Part shown: positions 24,639 through 33,189 of the stretch, in pieces
Numbering within the stretch: position 1 is the stretch's first letter
Layout: each line of letters begins with the position of its first letter
Source of the DNA: UBA6016 sp964568395
GTDB taxonomy: Bacteria; Campylobacterota; Campylobacteria; Campylobacterales; UBA6016
DNA length: 64,000 nucleotides
Reading direction: 5' to 3'
Assembly (NCBI GenBank): GCA_964568395.1
Contig: CAZMPN010000005.1
Span: 1-64,000, forward strand
Notes under the pieces: model-generated
The model's database searches: none
Seen by the model: only the letters and a program-made list of their open reading frames with translations
What the model was told of the DNA's origin: nothing
Program-made: the position numbers and the translations under genes

Positions 24639-26783
24639 TTATTTGGTTGTAAACGTAAACACCCCGTCGAAATCGACAGGCGGATTTTCTATAAAATGCT
24701 CGCACCTCTCTACGTAGATATTATACAAGAAGCCCCCGCTCTTCTCGTGTAGCTCTTTGAAAATGGCGAGCGCGTCGTGGAACAGGCTTCCTCTGTATGC
24801 GAGTAGCGCCTCTTTGTATTTTGCGTACTCGTCCCTGAACTCCTCGCTAGGCGCACCGACATCAAGAACCTCGAATATCTCTACCGGCTCGTTTTTGCCT
24901 TTGACCTTTACAAGATCCAGCTCTCTTATCACATACTCGTTTTTTAGGCCGGCCTTCGTAAACTCGCTGATAATGATATGCGAATGATAAGGCTTATTAA
25001 GCCCCTCCAGCCTAGAGGCAAGATTTACCGGGTCGCCGATGATGGTATAGTCGGCGCGTCCATATGAACCCATCTCCCCAACCGTAACGTCGCCGGTATT
25101 GATGCCTATGCCTATGTCGATTGTAGGCTTACCTACGGCTTTTAGTTTTTCGTTCAGCTCTTTCAGGGATTTTATCTGTCTAACGGCGGCGGTTACGGCC
25201 GCATCTTCGTGATTTTGCACTTCGTTCGGCGCATTCCAATAAGCCATGATGGCGTCGCCTATAAACTTATCGACGGTACCCTTGCTCTCCACTATGATGT
25301 CGACCATCGGGGTCATATATTCGTTCAGGAGGCCGATAAGCGCTTTAGGGCTTCCCATCATCTCCGACAGCGTAGTAAAGCCGCGGATGTCGCTAAAAAA
25401 TATAGTTACGAACTTCTCTTTAATCTCAAAGCTATTCATATCCGAATGCTTTAAGAGATCCTCTACGACCGCCGGAGAGACTTTTTTCGCGAATTTCGCT
25501 TTTATAAACTCCTTTTGCCTGCTTTCCAAAAAGTAGTTCATGAGAGTAAGCGCCACAAACGTAAGCACCATCGCAACCAAAGGGAACAGGATGTTTAGCA
25601 CTATCCCCTCTTTGAAAAGCAGATAGTAGAGTCCGCCGAATAATCCAGAAAGCGTCGCCAAGAACAGAAGCGCCGACGAGGCGGCGCCAGCGTACGCGGT
25701 CATGACAATAGTCGCAACCGTACAGACTAAAATAAGCGCGAGATTGGCGCCCTCCACCCATGACGGCCTATACAAGAAGTCGCCCTTTAGCATATTGTCG
25801 AGCGCGTTCGCATGAGCCTCGACGCCGGGGTATACGCTATCAAACGGGGTAGCTCTAAGGTCAAGAAGTCCCGGCGCGGAAGTGCCTATCAGGACAAATT
25901 TGCCCTCGATATCTTTTTTGTCAATCCTGCCTTTATATACGTCTATCGCGGATATATATTTGAAGCTTTTCGCCGGACCTCGGTAGTTGATTAGCAGACG
26001 GCCGAACCTATCCGTCGGGATCTCCAGCTTGCCCATGGCCACGCCGCTTACGCCGACTTCGTCATAATAGACCTCTATCTTTTTGGCTCCGCTTGCAGCC
26101 CTTATCATTTCGAGAGATAAGGATGGATAGACCGTGCCGCCGTATCTCATGATCATCGGGATGGATCTAACGATACCGTCGGAGTCTGGGATGGTGTTAA
26201 AAAAACCGCTCGAATATGCGTTTTCTTGGATAACGGGGATGTTCATTATAGCCCTATGCGGAGTCGTCAAATACTCTCTGCCCGGTCTATGTTTTTCGAC
26301 TACTATAGCCGCTATATTCGGTGCGCCGGTCGGCTTTACGCCGTCATTTTCGAGTGCGAATATATATCCCAAAATAGTCGGGGAAGAGGCTATGGAGCGA
26401 GCGGCGATTTTGTCATAATCTGGAGCGCCGCTTGGGTCCCGGCCTATCTCTTTTAGGACCTTTGCCGGAGAAGAGTTGTCAGCCTCCGCAAACACGATAT
26501 CGAGCCCTATAGCTCCCACACCGGCATTTGAGAGGTTATCGACAAGCTTCGCAAACTTGTTTCTGCTCCACGGCCATTGCCCAAGCTCTTTTAGGCTCTT
26601 TTCGTCTATGTCTACTATCACGACGTCTTTCGAGACGGCCTGGGCGCCCCTAAAGATAAACATCAAATCTCTTAACTTGTCGTCAAAGACCTGTATGCTT
26701 TTTGGCAGATAAAAATATCCGGCCGAACTGATCAGGAAAATAAAAAATCCGACCAGCCCGTAGTTTTTTAGCTTTTTTAGCAA
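24639..26783 (-). CDS. CHASE2-domain class III adenylate cyclase
   Basis: 714 residues: one span (about 10-28), an extracytoplasmic CHASE2 sensor (about 35-340, with D-V-V-I-V-D-I-D-E-K-S-L and W-P-W-S-R), three spans (about 345-420) and a class III cyclase domain (about 455-640). Metal ligands Asp465 and Asp510, the adenine-selecting pair Lys506/Asp584, and transition-state Asn587/Arg591 are all present, so an active ATP-specific enzyme is expected. The start is TTG, 15 bases after the FecR-protein stop. CHASE2 ligands are generally unknown; the neighbouring exported FecR protein is an obvious candidate. Confidence 0.9.
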   Translation of the reverse strand: MLKKLKNYGLVGFFIFLISSAGYFYLPKSIQVFDDKLRDLMFIFRGAQAVSKDVVIVDIDEKSLKELGQWPWSRNKFAKLVDNLSNAGVGAIGLDIVFAEADNSSPAKVLKEIGRDPSGAPDYDKIAARSIASSPTILGYIFALENDGVKPTGAPNIAAIVVEKHRPGREYLTTPHRAIMNIPVIQENAYSSGFFNTIPDSDGIVRSIPMIMRYGGTVYPSLSLEMIRAASGAKKIEVYYDEVGVSGVAMGKLEIPTDRFGRLLINYRGPAKSFKYISAIDVYKGRIDKKDIEGKFVLIGTSAPGLLDLRATPFDSVYPGVEAHANALDNMLKGDFLYRPSWVEGANLALILVCTVATIVMTAYAGAASSALLFLATLSGLFGGLYYLLFKEGIVLNILFPLVAMVLTFVALTLMNYFLESRQKEFIKAKFAKKVSPAVVEDLLKHSDMNSFEIKEKFVTIFFSDIRGFTTLSEMMGSPKALIGLLNEYMTPMVDIIVESKGTVDKFIGDAIMAYWNAPNEVQNHEDAAVTAAVRQIKSLKELNEKLKAVGKPTIDIGIGINTGDVTVGEMGSYGRADYTIIGDPVNLASRLEGLNKPYHSHIIISEFTKAGLKNEYVIRELDLVKVKGKNEPVEIFEVLDVGAPSEEFRDEYAKYKEALLAYRGSLFHDALAIFKELHEKSGGFLYNIYVERCEHFIENPPVDFDGVFTFTTK

Positions 26784-26798
26784 GCCCTATTCCGCCTA

Positions 26799-28784
26799 TT
26801 ACTGTTTATTGGCCTTAAATACGCCGCCCGCCGTATGCGTTGCGGTTGCGGCGTTAAACGCTCCGCCTATCGTTTGTGCGTTCGGACCGTAAAAATTACC
26901 GCTCATGCTCCCGCTAGTTACGCTTCCGACGCTCGAACTGCTGCCCGCGCTTGAAAAGCTTGCACCAAAGCTGGAGGTAGCAGCATTAATAGAGCTGACC
27001 GTATTGTCTACGACCAGATTCCAGGATTGCCCACCGGCTGTAGTAAAGGCTATATTTCCGGTAATCGGATACGCTGTTCCAAAATTAACGCTTAGGTTTA
27101 CACTAGAGGTAGCCGTATTGATCATATCAAAGCCACCGGTAGAAACAACGCCGCCCAACACTTTTCCAGAATAGTTGGCAACGGAATTTGCCGTTATCAG
27201 AGCCTGAACATCAGCCTGCGTAGAAAGTGCGCCGGCAACCCATGTCCCAAAATCCATCGTACTGGTGCCTGTCTGCTTAAACCAGTAGCCCCATGACGCA
27301 TAATCGGCACCGCCAGGATCTATAACGGTGGTAAACACGCCGCTTGAGTCAGCCGTTCCGAAGGCATCTTCGGAAACATATCTGGCGCCGCCAGACCCTA
27401 CGCTAAGACCAGTTGCACTAAATCCGCCTACCGGAGTGGTGTTCCAAGTAAGCGTTATATCTGTAGCCGCATTTGGCGTTATTGAACCAAGCAAGCCTAA
27501 CGTATCATAATTAGAGACGCTAAAGCTGGCGCTTTTGCCCACCATATCATATACGCTTGTCGTATAGTTGGTACTGTATGGCTGAGCTATGTTTGAGTAA
27601 GGCACGCCTACAAGATATGTATATTTATAGGCGTTATAGTCATACAACTTGCCATATAAGCCGGTATCGCCTTTTAGGTAACCGCCAATACTGCCGCTAT
27701 ATGTGCCGTAGCTTTGATTGCTGTTGTACCCTATCCCGTTATATGAAAGTGAAAGCATGGCGTCGCCGAAATCATCCGAGCTAACGCCGCCGTATCCGAA
27801 TTCACTCTCTATCTTATTGTTGTAAATAGCGAAATAAGAGTAATAGACGTTGTTGTTGGTCATATTGGCGTAGCCTATTCCGCCGTTTCCTATCGCATCA
27901 TTGAGCGGAACATACATACGAGTTCCGGTTGTATTAACAATTTGCGCATATTTGGTATTAGGCAGAGAGTCTATGTATGCTTCCGTAGTTTGAAGCTGCG
28001 CATTCACAAGGTCGTCGATAGCGCCCAAAACCGCTTTGTTTACCGCGTCGGATACTACTTTAGGAGGAGTTACATCGATAATGGGTGGTTTTGGCGCAGT
28101 TATACCCGGTGGAGGCAGAGCGCTGTCGCCGTTAGCCTGTTGCCCTTCAGGCTGCTGAGGCTGTCGCGAGGCTAAAGGCGCTAGGCCTCCCTGAAGATTT
28201 TTAAGCTCTCCTGGCGTAAACGGTCTTGGAGGCTCAACGCCGTCAATAGTAGCCTTAGTTATCTGCCCTTGCGGTACTATAATGACCGGAGCCCCTGGAA
28301 TATTTGCGGTAACCGTAATGGCGCCCCTTACGCAAGCGGCGGTCAATATGCCGTTAGAAATACTCCCGAGGATATGCGTACCCCTGATCCCGATTGTCGC
28401 TGTTTTCGTTTCAAGCTTGAATTTATCGGGCGCAATTTTGCCGATTTTGCCGGTGATTGCCTTGAATGAGCCTTCCCCGACGTTAAATCTGGCTTTTGGC
28501 TCCTTATCGTTAAACACATACTCCTCAACGCTAAATACCGTAGCCGAACCGACCGTAATAACGGTGTTGTCGTTAAACACGAGTTGCGCCGCCGAACCTT
28601 TGGTTGATTTGAGCGTATCCTTCTCCTCCAGCGCGGCCCCTGCCACGGCTTTTATGGTCTTGGCGGCCCTGACTATCGAGACGTCGCCGTTTACGGCCGA
28701 TATCTTGCCCACGGACGCAAACAGCGAAGAGGCAAAAAACAGAAACGCGGCCAAAAAAACCTTTAATATATTGCTTGTCTTCAT
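26799..28784 (-). CDS. Secreted FecR-domain protein with TbpB-like C-terminus
   Basis: 661 residues. A signal peptide (about 1-23) without a lipobox Cys; a FecR domain (about 25-145, with K-T-A-T-I-G-I-R-G-T at 127-136); a Pro/Gln-rich linker (about 185-242); then about 400 Gly/Ser/Thr/Asn-rich beta-type residues. The end has F-Y-G-P-N-A (631-636) and G-G-A-F (640-643), the signature of TbpB-type barrel domains and of Slam/type XI secretion cargo. No anti-sigma helix or sigma gene is present. AAAGGA lies 6 bases before the ATG. I infer a surface or released exoprotein; its ligand is unknown. Confidence 0.78.
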   Translation of the reverse strand: MKTSNILKVFLAAFLFFASSLFASVGKISAVNGDVSIVRAAKTIKAVAGAALEEKDTLKSTKGSAAQLVFNDNTVITVGSATVFSVEEYVFNDKEPKARFNVGEGSFKAITGKIGKIAPDKFKLETKTATIGIRGTHILGSISNGILTAACVRGAITVTANIPGAPVIIVPQGQITKATIDGVEPPRPFTPGELKNLQGGLAPLASRQPQQPEGQQANGDSALPPPGITAPKPPIIDVTPPKVVSDAVNKAVLGAIDDLVNAQLQTTEAYIDSLPNTKYAQIVNTTGTRMYVPLNDAIGNGGIGYANMTNNNVYYSYFAIYNNKIESEFGYGGVSSDDFGDAMLSLSYNGIGYNSNQSYGTYSGSIGGYLKGDTGLYGKLYDYNAYKYTYLVGVPYSNIAQPYSTNYTTSVYDMVGKSASFSVSNYDTLGLLGSITPNAATDITLTWNTTPVGGFSATGLSVGSGGARYVSEDAFGTADSSGVFTTVIDPGGADYASWGYWFKQTGTSTMDFGTWVAGALSTQADVQALITANSVANYSGKVLGGVVSTGGFDMINTATSSVNLSVNFGTAYPITGNIAFTTAGGQSWNLVVDNTVSSINAATSSFGASFSSAGSSSSVGSVTSGSMSGNFYGPNAQTIGGAFNAATATHTAGGVFKANKQ

Positions 28785-28804
28785 TTTAGATCCTTTGCCT
28801 GCAC

Positions 28805-30160
28805 TTAGAAGCTATAGATATAGCTTACGTTAAAACCTCTTTTTTGGTAAACCTTGTTTTCGAAGTTTGACTTATTGTTGCTATATGAGCAGCCTAGATT
28901 TAATATCCTGTTTTTTGACAAAGTCTTTAAGAGGCCAAGATTGTATGTAAAGGTTATATCCTTCTCTTTGTCAAAAAAAGCGGCGTCCGTATCCGTATAT
29001 GCCGTCTTTTTGGCGCTAAACCCGGCCGTCATATCCAGATTTTCTATCAAAGGATGGTAGAGGTTTAGATTGAACGACTTTGCAAAGTTGGATACGTCGG
29101 TTCTTCCCGGATTGTTCGCGTTATCGGTAAACCTCTCGGATTCTTTGGAAAGCACCGCATTTGCGGACAGCACGGAACCCGTAGTCGGGAATAGCCTTCT
29201 GACTCCTGCGCTAAGCTCTTGGTATACCGAGTTTCTGGCCCAGTTGTCGTAGTAGTAGAATTTGTTTTTTATAGCGTACGAACCCTCGAGTATCAAGGTG
29301 TCCGAGAGCTTATACGAGCCTTTTGGGGCGATACCGAAGCTATACATATAGTCTAGCCCGCCATATATTAGCTTATCGGCTGTAAGCGCGGCGGATATCT
29401 CGTACTCCTTGGTTCTAAGGCCGGGTCCGGCAGCCACGCCTAGATATCGTACGTTGTTAGCCGTCACGCTTCTGTAGTTTTGCATATAAAAAGTAAGGTT
29501 ATCCTGCCAGAAAAGCCCCTCTTTCGTATCTTTCATATCGTAGATATGGTTTATGCCTGCGATTTCAGCGTGATAATAGTCCTCTTTCGGTTTTTCTCCA
29601 GGCAGCGTCAAGCTTCCGTTTGGAATCGTATAATCTTTTGTGCCGATACCGTTGTTGATATTCGAGTCATACCCTACGCCGGCGGACAAAAATCCGTTTA
29701 TGAAGTGTTTTTGCTTGCTTTTTTGTATGGCGTCCTTATATGCCAGCACCTGCTCTTTTACCTGCTTTGGAAGGTCCGCCTTTAACGCTTCGTCAAACTC
29801 GGATTCGGCCATCCCGAACTCTTTTTGCTCAAAATACGCCCTTGCTATCTCAAGCCTGCTTCTCGTATGGGTCGGCTCTACTATAAGCACCCTCTCGAAC
29901 GCCGTTATCGCCTCGTCATACTTTTTTAGCTCCAGGGCGCATCTTCCGAGATAGAAGTTTACCTTAGCATCGTCCGGCTTTATTTCATACAGCTTATAAA
30001 AAGCGTCATACGCCTTTTCAAAACTAGACGAATTAAATATCTTGACCGCGGCTTCATAATCCGACTTATAGGCAGCCGTATCTACTTTTGCCGACAATGA
30101 CGACGGGGCGCCGATTAGAATTATGCACGCCGCGACCGAAAACAATCCCTTTCTTAACAT
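28805..30160 (-). CDS. TPR + outer-membrane beta-barrel protein, Slam-like
   Basis: The start is the ATG at 30160, one base after the HD-GYP stop with AAGGA 8 bases upstream; the frame extends 42 codons into that gene without a signal sequence. The 451-residue product has a signal peptide (about 1-24), about three TPR units (30-128), then a predicted barrel (about 155-451) starting with G-V-G-Y-D-S-N (161-167) and ending in an aromatic Y-I-Y-S-F beta-signal. N-terminal TPRs plus such a barrel match the DUF560/Slam translocators that export TbpB-like proteins; the next gene encodes such a protein. It could instead be another TPR-barrel export protein (PgaA-like). Confidence 0.7.
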   Translation of the reverse strand: MLRKGLFSVAACIILIGAPSSLSAKVDTAAYKSDYEAAVKIFNSSSFEKAYDAFYKLYEIKPDDAKVNFYLGRCALELKKYDEAITAFERVLIVEPTHTRSRLEIARAYFEQKEFGMAESEFDEALKADLPKQVKEQVLAYKDAIQKSKQKHFINGFLSAGVGYDSNINNGIGTKDYTIPNGSLTLPGEKPKEDYYHAEIAGINHIYDMKDTKEGLFWQDNLTFYMQNYRSVTANNVRYLGVAAGPGLRTKEYEISAALTADKLIYGGLDYMYSFGIAPKGSYKLSDTLILEGSYAIKNKFYYYDNWARNSVYQELSAGVRRLFPTTGSVLSANAVLSKESERFTDNANNPGRTDVSNFAKSFNLNLYHPLIENLDMTAGFSAKKTAYTDTDAAFFDKEKDITFTYNLGLLKTLSKNRILNLGCSYSNNKSNFENKVYQKRGFNVSYIYSF

Positions 30161-30161
30161 C

Positions 30162-31673
30162 CTACTCATCCTTATGCTTATCTCTGATTTCCAAAATTGT
30201 ATCCAAATTCCCAAAAAACGCATCAACGACCATCGGATCAAAATGCTCGCCCCGCTCTTCCCTGAAAAGAGCGTATATCTTCTCAAGCTCCCACGCCTTC
30301 TTGTAGCATCTATCGGAGCCTAGCGCGTCGAACACGTCCGCCAAAGCGGTAATCCTTCCGAATATATGGATATCCTCGCCTTTAAGCCCCCTTGGATAAC
30401 CGCGACCGTTCCATTTTTCATGGTGTTCGTATGCGACTACGGCGGCGGCGGATATTATCTTCCTGTTTGAATGCCTAAGCACTTCATATCCCATCGTGGT
30501 ATGGGTCTTCATGATATAGAACTCTTCGTCGGTCAGCTTGCCCGGTTTTTTGAGAATGGCGTCCTCTATGGCGACCTTGCCTATATCGTGCATCGGAGAC
30601 GCCATCCTTAAAAGCTCGGCCTCGGCCTCTGATAGTCCGCACCCCTTCGCAAGCACGTATGAATATTCCGCCACCCTCTTGACGTGATTCCCGGTCTCTT
30701 TCGACCTAAATTCGCCGACCTCGCCCATCGTAAAGATGACCTCTTTTTGCGTATCCTCTATCTCTTTATGCAGACTGGCGAGCTCCACGGTATTTGCGAT
30801 ATACGTCGCTACAAGATTTAGTTTTGCCACGTCGTCGTCCGAAAACTTCTCGTCGCTTGACAGCTTATTTATACACTGCAAAGCGCCCATGATTTCGTTT
30901 TCGCTGTTTTTGACGGGGATCGCGACTATGGATTTTGTCAAATAGCCGGTCTTTTTGTCTATCTCTGGATTAAATCTCTCGTCGGAGTACGGGTCGTTGC
31001 ATATTACGGTCTGGGCGTTTTTGTAAGCGTACCCGGCAATTCCGGCGCCGTCGGGAATCGTAATGTTTGGTATTCCATGCGCCACTTTTGTCCAAAGCGT
31101 ATTGCTCTCTTTATCGCCTATCCATATCGTAGCCCTGTCCGCCGCACTAAACTCTCTCGCCATATCGGCGAGTGCCACCAGCATCATCTCAGGCTCCCTC
31201 TGATCCGCTACGAAAGCGGCATATTTTAATATCAGATTTAGCGTAGCTTCCGAAGCCACCATATTTAGAGGAGCGTATGCGATCTTAAAAAAGTGGATTA
31301 ACGCCGATTCGTCGTATTTCGCCCCTTTCTTGAAAACGGCGAACGCCTCGCCGCCCTGCTCCAGCACCTTAAACCTGCTTATAAAAAAACCGCCCTCTAT
31401 GCCCCTTGCGCCTACTTGGCATAAAAAATCGGAATCTATCGGAGCGTCATAGACCGTCTCTTCCCTTAGCCCCTGCAAGACGGAGAGTATCTCTTTGCCT
31501 ATCTGGCAGTTTTTTTTTGGGTAGCATCCCTCTCCGTTAAACCTGCAGACGAAAAAATCGATCTCCCCACAGATTTCCATTTTTTTCAAATAATATTTCA
31601 AATTTGAAAAAACCGCATCGAAACTTTTGGACATACCTATCTGGGAAGCCGCCTCCAGCAAAAGCGCATCCAT
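30162..31673 (-). CDS. GAF and HD-GYP domain phosphodiesterase
   Basis: 503 residues, cytosolic. An N-terminal region of unknown fold (1-150), a GAF domain (about 160-305), a coiled link and an HD-GYP domain (about 318-490) with His362-Asp363 and H-H-E-K-W-N-G-R-G-Y-P (417-427). All HD-GYP metal and signature residues look intact, so it should hydrolyse cyclic di-GMP to GMP or pGpG. The GAF might bind cAMP/cGMP, linking it to the cyclase two genes on; that is inference. AAGG lies 7 bases before the ATG. It is the first gene of the five-gene unit. Confidence 0.88.
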   Translation of the reverse strand: MDALLLEAASQIGMSKSFDAVFSNLKYYLKKMEICGEIDFFVCRFNGEGCYPKKNCQIGKEILSVLQGLREETVYDAPIDSDFLCQVGARGIEGGFFISRFKVLEQGGEAFAVFKKGAKYDESALIHFFKIAYAPLNMVASEATLNLILKYAAFVADQREPEMMLVALADMAREFSAADRATIWIGDKESNTLWTKVAHGIPNITIPDGAGIAGYAYKNAQTVICNDPYSDERFNPEIDKKTGYLTKSIVAIPVKNSENEIMGALQCINKLSSDEKFSDDDVAKLNLVATYIANTVELASLHKEIEDTQKEVIFTMGEVGEFRSKETGNHVKRVAEYSYVLAKGCGLSEAEAELLRMASPMHDIGKVAIEDAILKKPGKLTDEEFYIMKTHTTMGYEVLRHSNRKIISAAAVVAYEHHEKWNGRGYPRGLKGEDIHIFGRITALADVFDALGSDRCYKKAWELEKIYALFREERGEHFDPMVVDAFFGNLDTILEIRDKHKDE

Positions 31674-31721
31674 AGCAATACCTTAAACGCTAAATTTTTA
31701 ACATTGTGCCATATCATCTGC

Positions 31722-31727
31722 TATAAT
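31722..31727 (+). promoter_or_regulatory. Extended -10 promoter of the cNMP-binding gene
   Basis: TGCTATAAT: an extended -10 in the 141-base divergent gap, giving a leader of about 80 bases before the ATG at 31815. No equally clear promoter for the HD-GYP unit is seen on the other strand. Confidence 0.5.
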
Positions 31728-31814
31728 AAAATAAAGCCACAAAATTAAAACTTATTTAGATAACTTATACAAGAAGTTTAGTCCCAAATATTAACAAAAA
31801 GGTGCGCTAAAAGT

Positions 31815-32213
31815 ATGCTGCAAGAAAAAAAGTTCGATCCGAAAAAGCTGGCCGCGTACGGTTCTGTTAGAAAATTTATGCCCGGCGAAAAGATAGTAAG
31901 AGAGGGCGACAGCGGCGACGAGATGTTTATTATTCTGCAAGGCAAGGTCAGCATAGAGGTCGGCGATATTATCGTAGGCGAGATGGAGAGCGGCGATTTT
32001 TTCGGCGAGATGAGCCTTATAGACAACGCCCCTAGAAGCGCCACGGTAACGGCTCAGGAGATAACGCTCCTATTTGCCATAAACGACAAAAATTTCGAGC
32101 GTATCATCGCATGGGAACCGACTATAGCGATACGTATTATGAAAAGCCTCTCCAAAAGGGTAAGGGAGCTTAATACCGAGATAAAAAATATTTTCGACGG
32201 GCAAGGAGAGTAG
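31815..32213 (+). CDS. Stand-alone cyclic-nucleotide-binding protein
   Basis: 132 residues that are almost only a cNMP-binding fold. The phosphate-binding cassette is complete: F-G-E-M-S-L with Glu65 (ribose) and N-A-P-R-S-A-T with Arg74 (cyclic phosphate). There is no DNA-binding domain as in CRP and no channel or kinase part, so it must act through a partner or as a buffer of cAMP. It is divergent from the operon holding the cyclase and phosphodiesterase and converges with galE (1-base gap). Confidence 0.88.
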   Translation: MLQEKKFDPKKLAAYGSVRKFMPGEKIVREGDSGDEMFIILQGKVSIEVGDIIVGEMESGDFFGEMSLIDNAPRSATVTAQEITLLFAINDKNFERIIAWEPTIAIRIMKSLSKRVRELNTEIKNIFDGQGE

Positions 32214-32214
32214 G

Positions 32215-33189
32215 TTATATTTTTTTCTCCCACTCATATGCGCTTTTACAGATAAGCTCCAGATCGTCATACTTTGGCTTCCAGGAGAGCGTCCTTAGTA
32301 TCTTTGCATTGTCGGATACGAGTAGCGACGGGTCGCCCGCCCTTCTCTTCGAGATTTCCACTTCAAAATCCACCCCACTAACCTTTTTTACCGTATCCAC
32401 AACCTCTTTTACGCTATAGCCTCTGCCGTAGCCGCAGTTAAAGATGTCGCTCTTGCCGCCGTTTCCTAGATAATCGAGCGCAGATAGATGCGCCGACGCC
32501 AAATCCTCTATGTGGATATAGTCCCTTATGCACGTACCGTCTTTCGTCGGATAATCTTCCCCGAATACGTACATCTTCTCTCTTTTGCCGCATGCGGCCT
32601 GGGAGGCTACCTTGATCAGGTGCGTAGCATTTGGAAATTTTTGTCCTATCCGCCCGTCGAGGGCTGCGCCTGCGACATTGAAATAACGCAAAACCACAAA
32701 TCTAAAACCGCTATGCGCTACGGCGGCGTCTTGAAGCACTTGTTCGCTCATAAGCTTGCTACGCCCATACGGATTTATCGGAGCCAGTTCGCTCGTCTCG
32801 CTCACAACGCCCTCTTTTGGCTCTCCGTAAACAGCCGCAGTAGAAGAAAAAACAAACCCTTTGACGCCGGATTTGACCGCCGAACTTATAAGGTTTGTGG
32901 TGTTTACCGTATTGTTCATATAGTATTTAAGCGGATTTTCGACCGATTCCGGAACTACGATACTGGCGGCAAAATGGATAATGGCGTCAAACTTCTCCTC
33001 TTTTAAAAACCTATCCACGAACGCGAAATCCGACAAGTCGGCCTTTACTAGCCTCCCAAACAATACCGAGTCCTCAAAGCCGGTGGAGAGGTTGTCCAGC
33101 ACCACTAGTTCGCAGCCGCCTCTCTCTCCAAGCTGCTTTACGACATGGCTGCCGATATATCCGGCGCCCCCCGTTACCAGTATCTTCAA
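32215..33189 (-). CDS. galE: UDP-glucose 4-epimerase
   Basis: 324 residues, an NAD-dependent short-chain dehydrogenase/reductase. G-G-A-G-Y-I-G-S-H binds NAD and Y-G-R-S-K holds the catalytic Tyr/Lys. It interconverts UDP-Glc and UDP-Gal (or the GlcNAc/GalNAc forms) for surface glycans. The start is TTG with a TTGA overlap onto the upstream glycosyltransferase, so it is the last gene of a four-gene unit (35967-32215). Confidence 0.93.
   Translation of the reverse strand: MKILVTGGAGYIGSHVVKQLGERGGCELVVLDNLSTGFEDSVLFGRLVKADLSDFAFVDRFLKEEKFDAIIHFAASIVVPESVENPLKYYMNNTVNTTNLISSAVKSGVKGFVFSSTAAVYGEPKEGVVSETSELAPINPYGRSKLMSEQVLQDAAVAHSGFRFVVLRYFNVAGAALDGRIGQKFPNATHLIKVASQAACGKREKMYVFGEDYPTKDGTCIRDYIHIEDLASAHLSALDYLGNGGKSDIFNCGYGRGYSVKEVVDTVKKVSGVDFEVEISKRRAGDPSLLVSDNAKILRTLSWKPKYDDLELICKSAYEWEKKI

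Noticed and set aside
26799..28200. Plus-strand open frames opposite the FecR and barrel genes
   Set aside because: They lack ribosome sites and known motifs and mirror the low-complexity Gly/Ser/Thr coding of the minus strand.
26799..28784. FecR-domain protein as an iron-citrate anti-sigma regulator
   Set aside because: It has a signal peptide, a long secreted beta-rich region and a TbpB-like end, no anti-sigma helix, and no ECF sigma gene or TonB receptor nearby.
30161..30286. N-terminal extension of the TPR-barrel protein into the HD-GYP gene
   Set aside because: The 42 extra residues overlap a well-conserved HD-GYP end and would bury the signal peptide; ATG at 30160 has AAGGA upstream.
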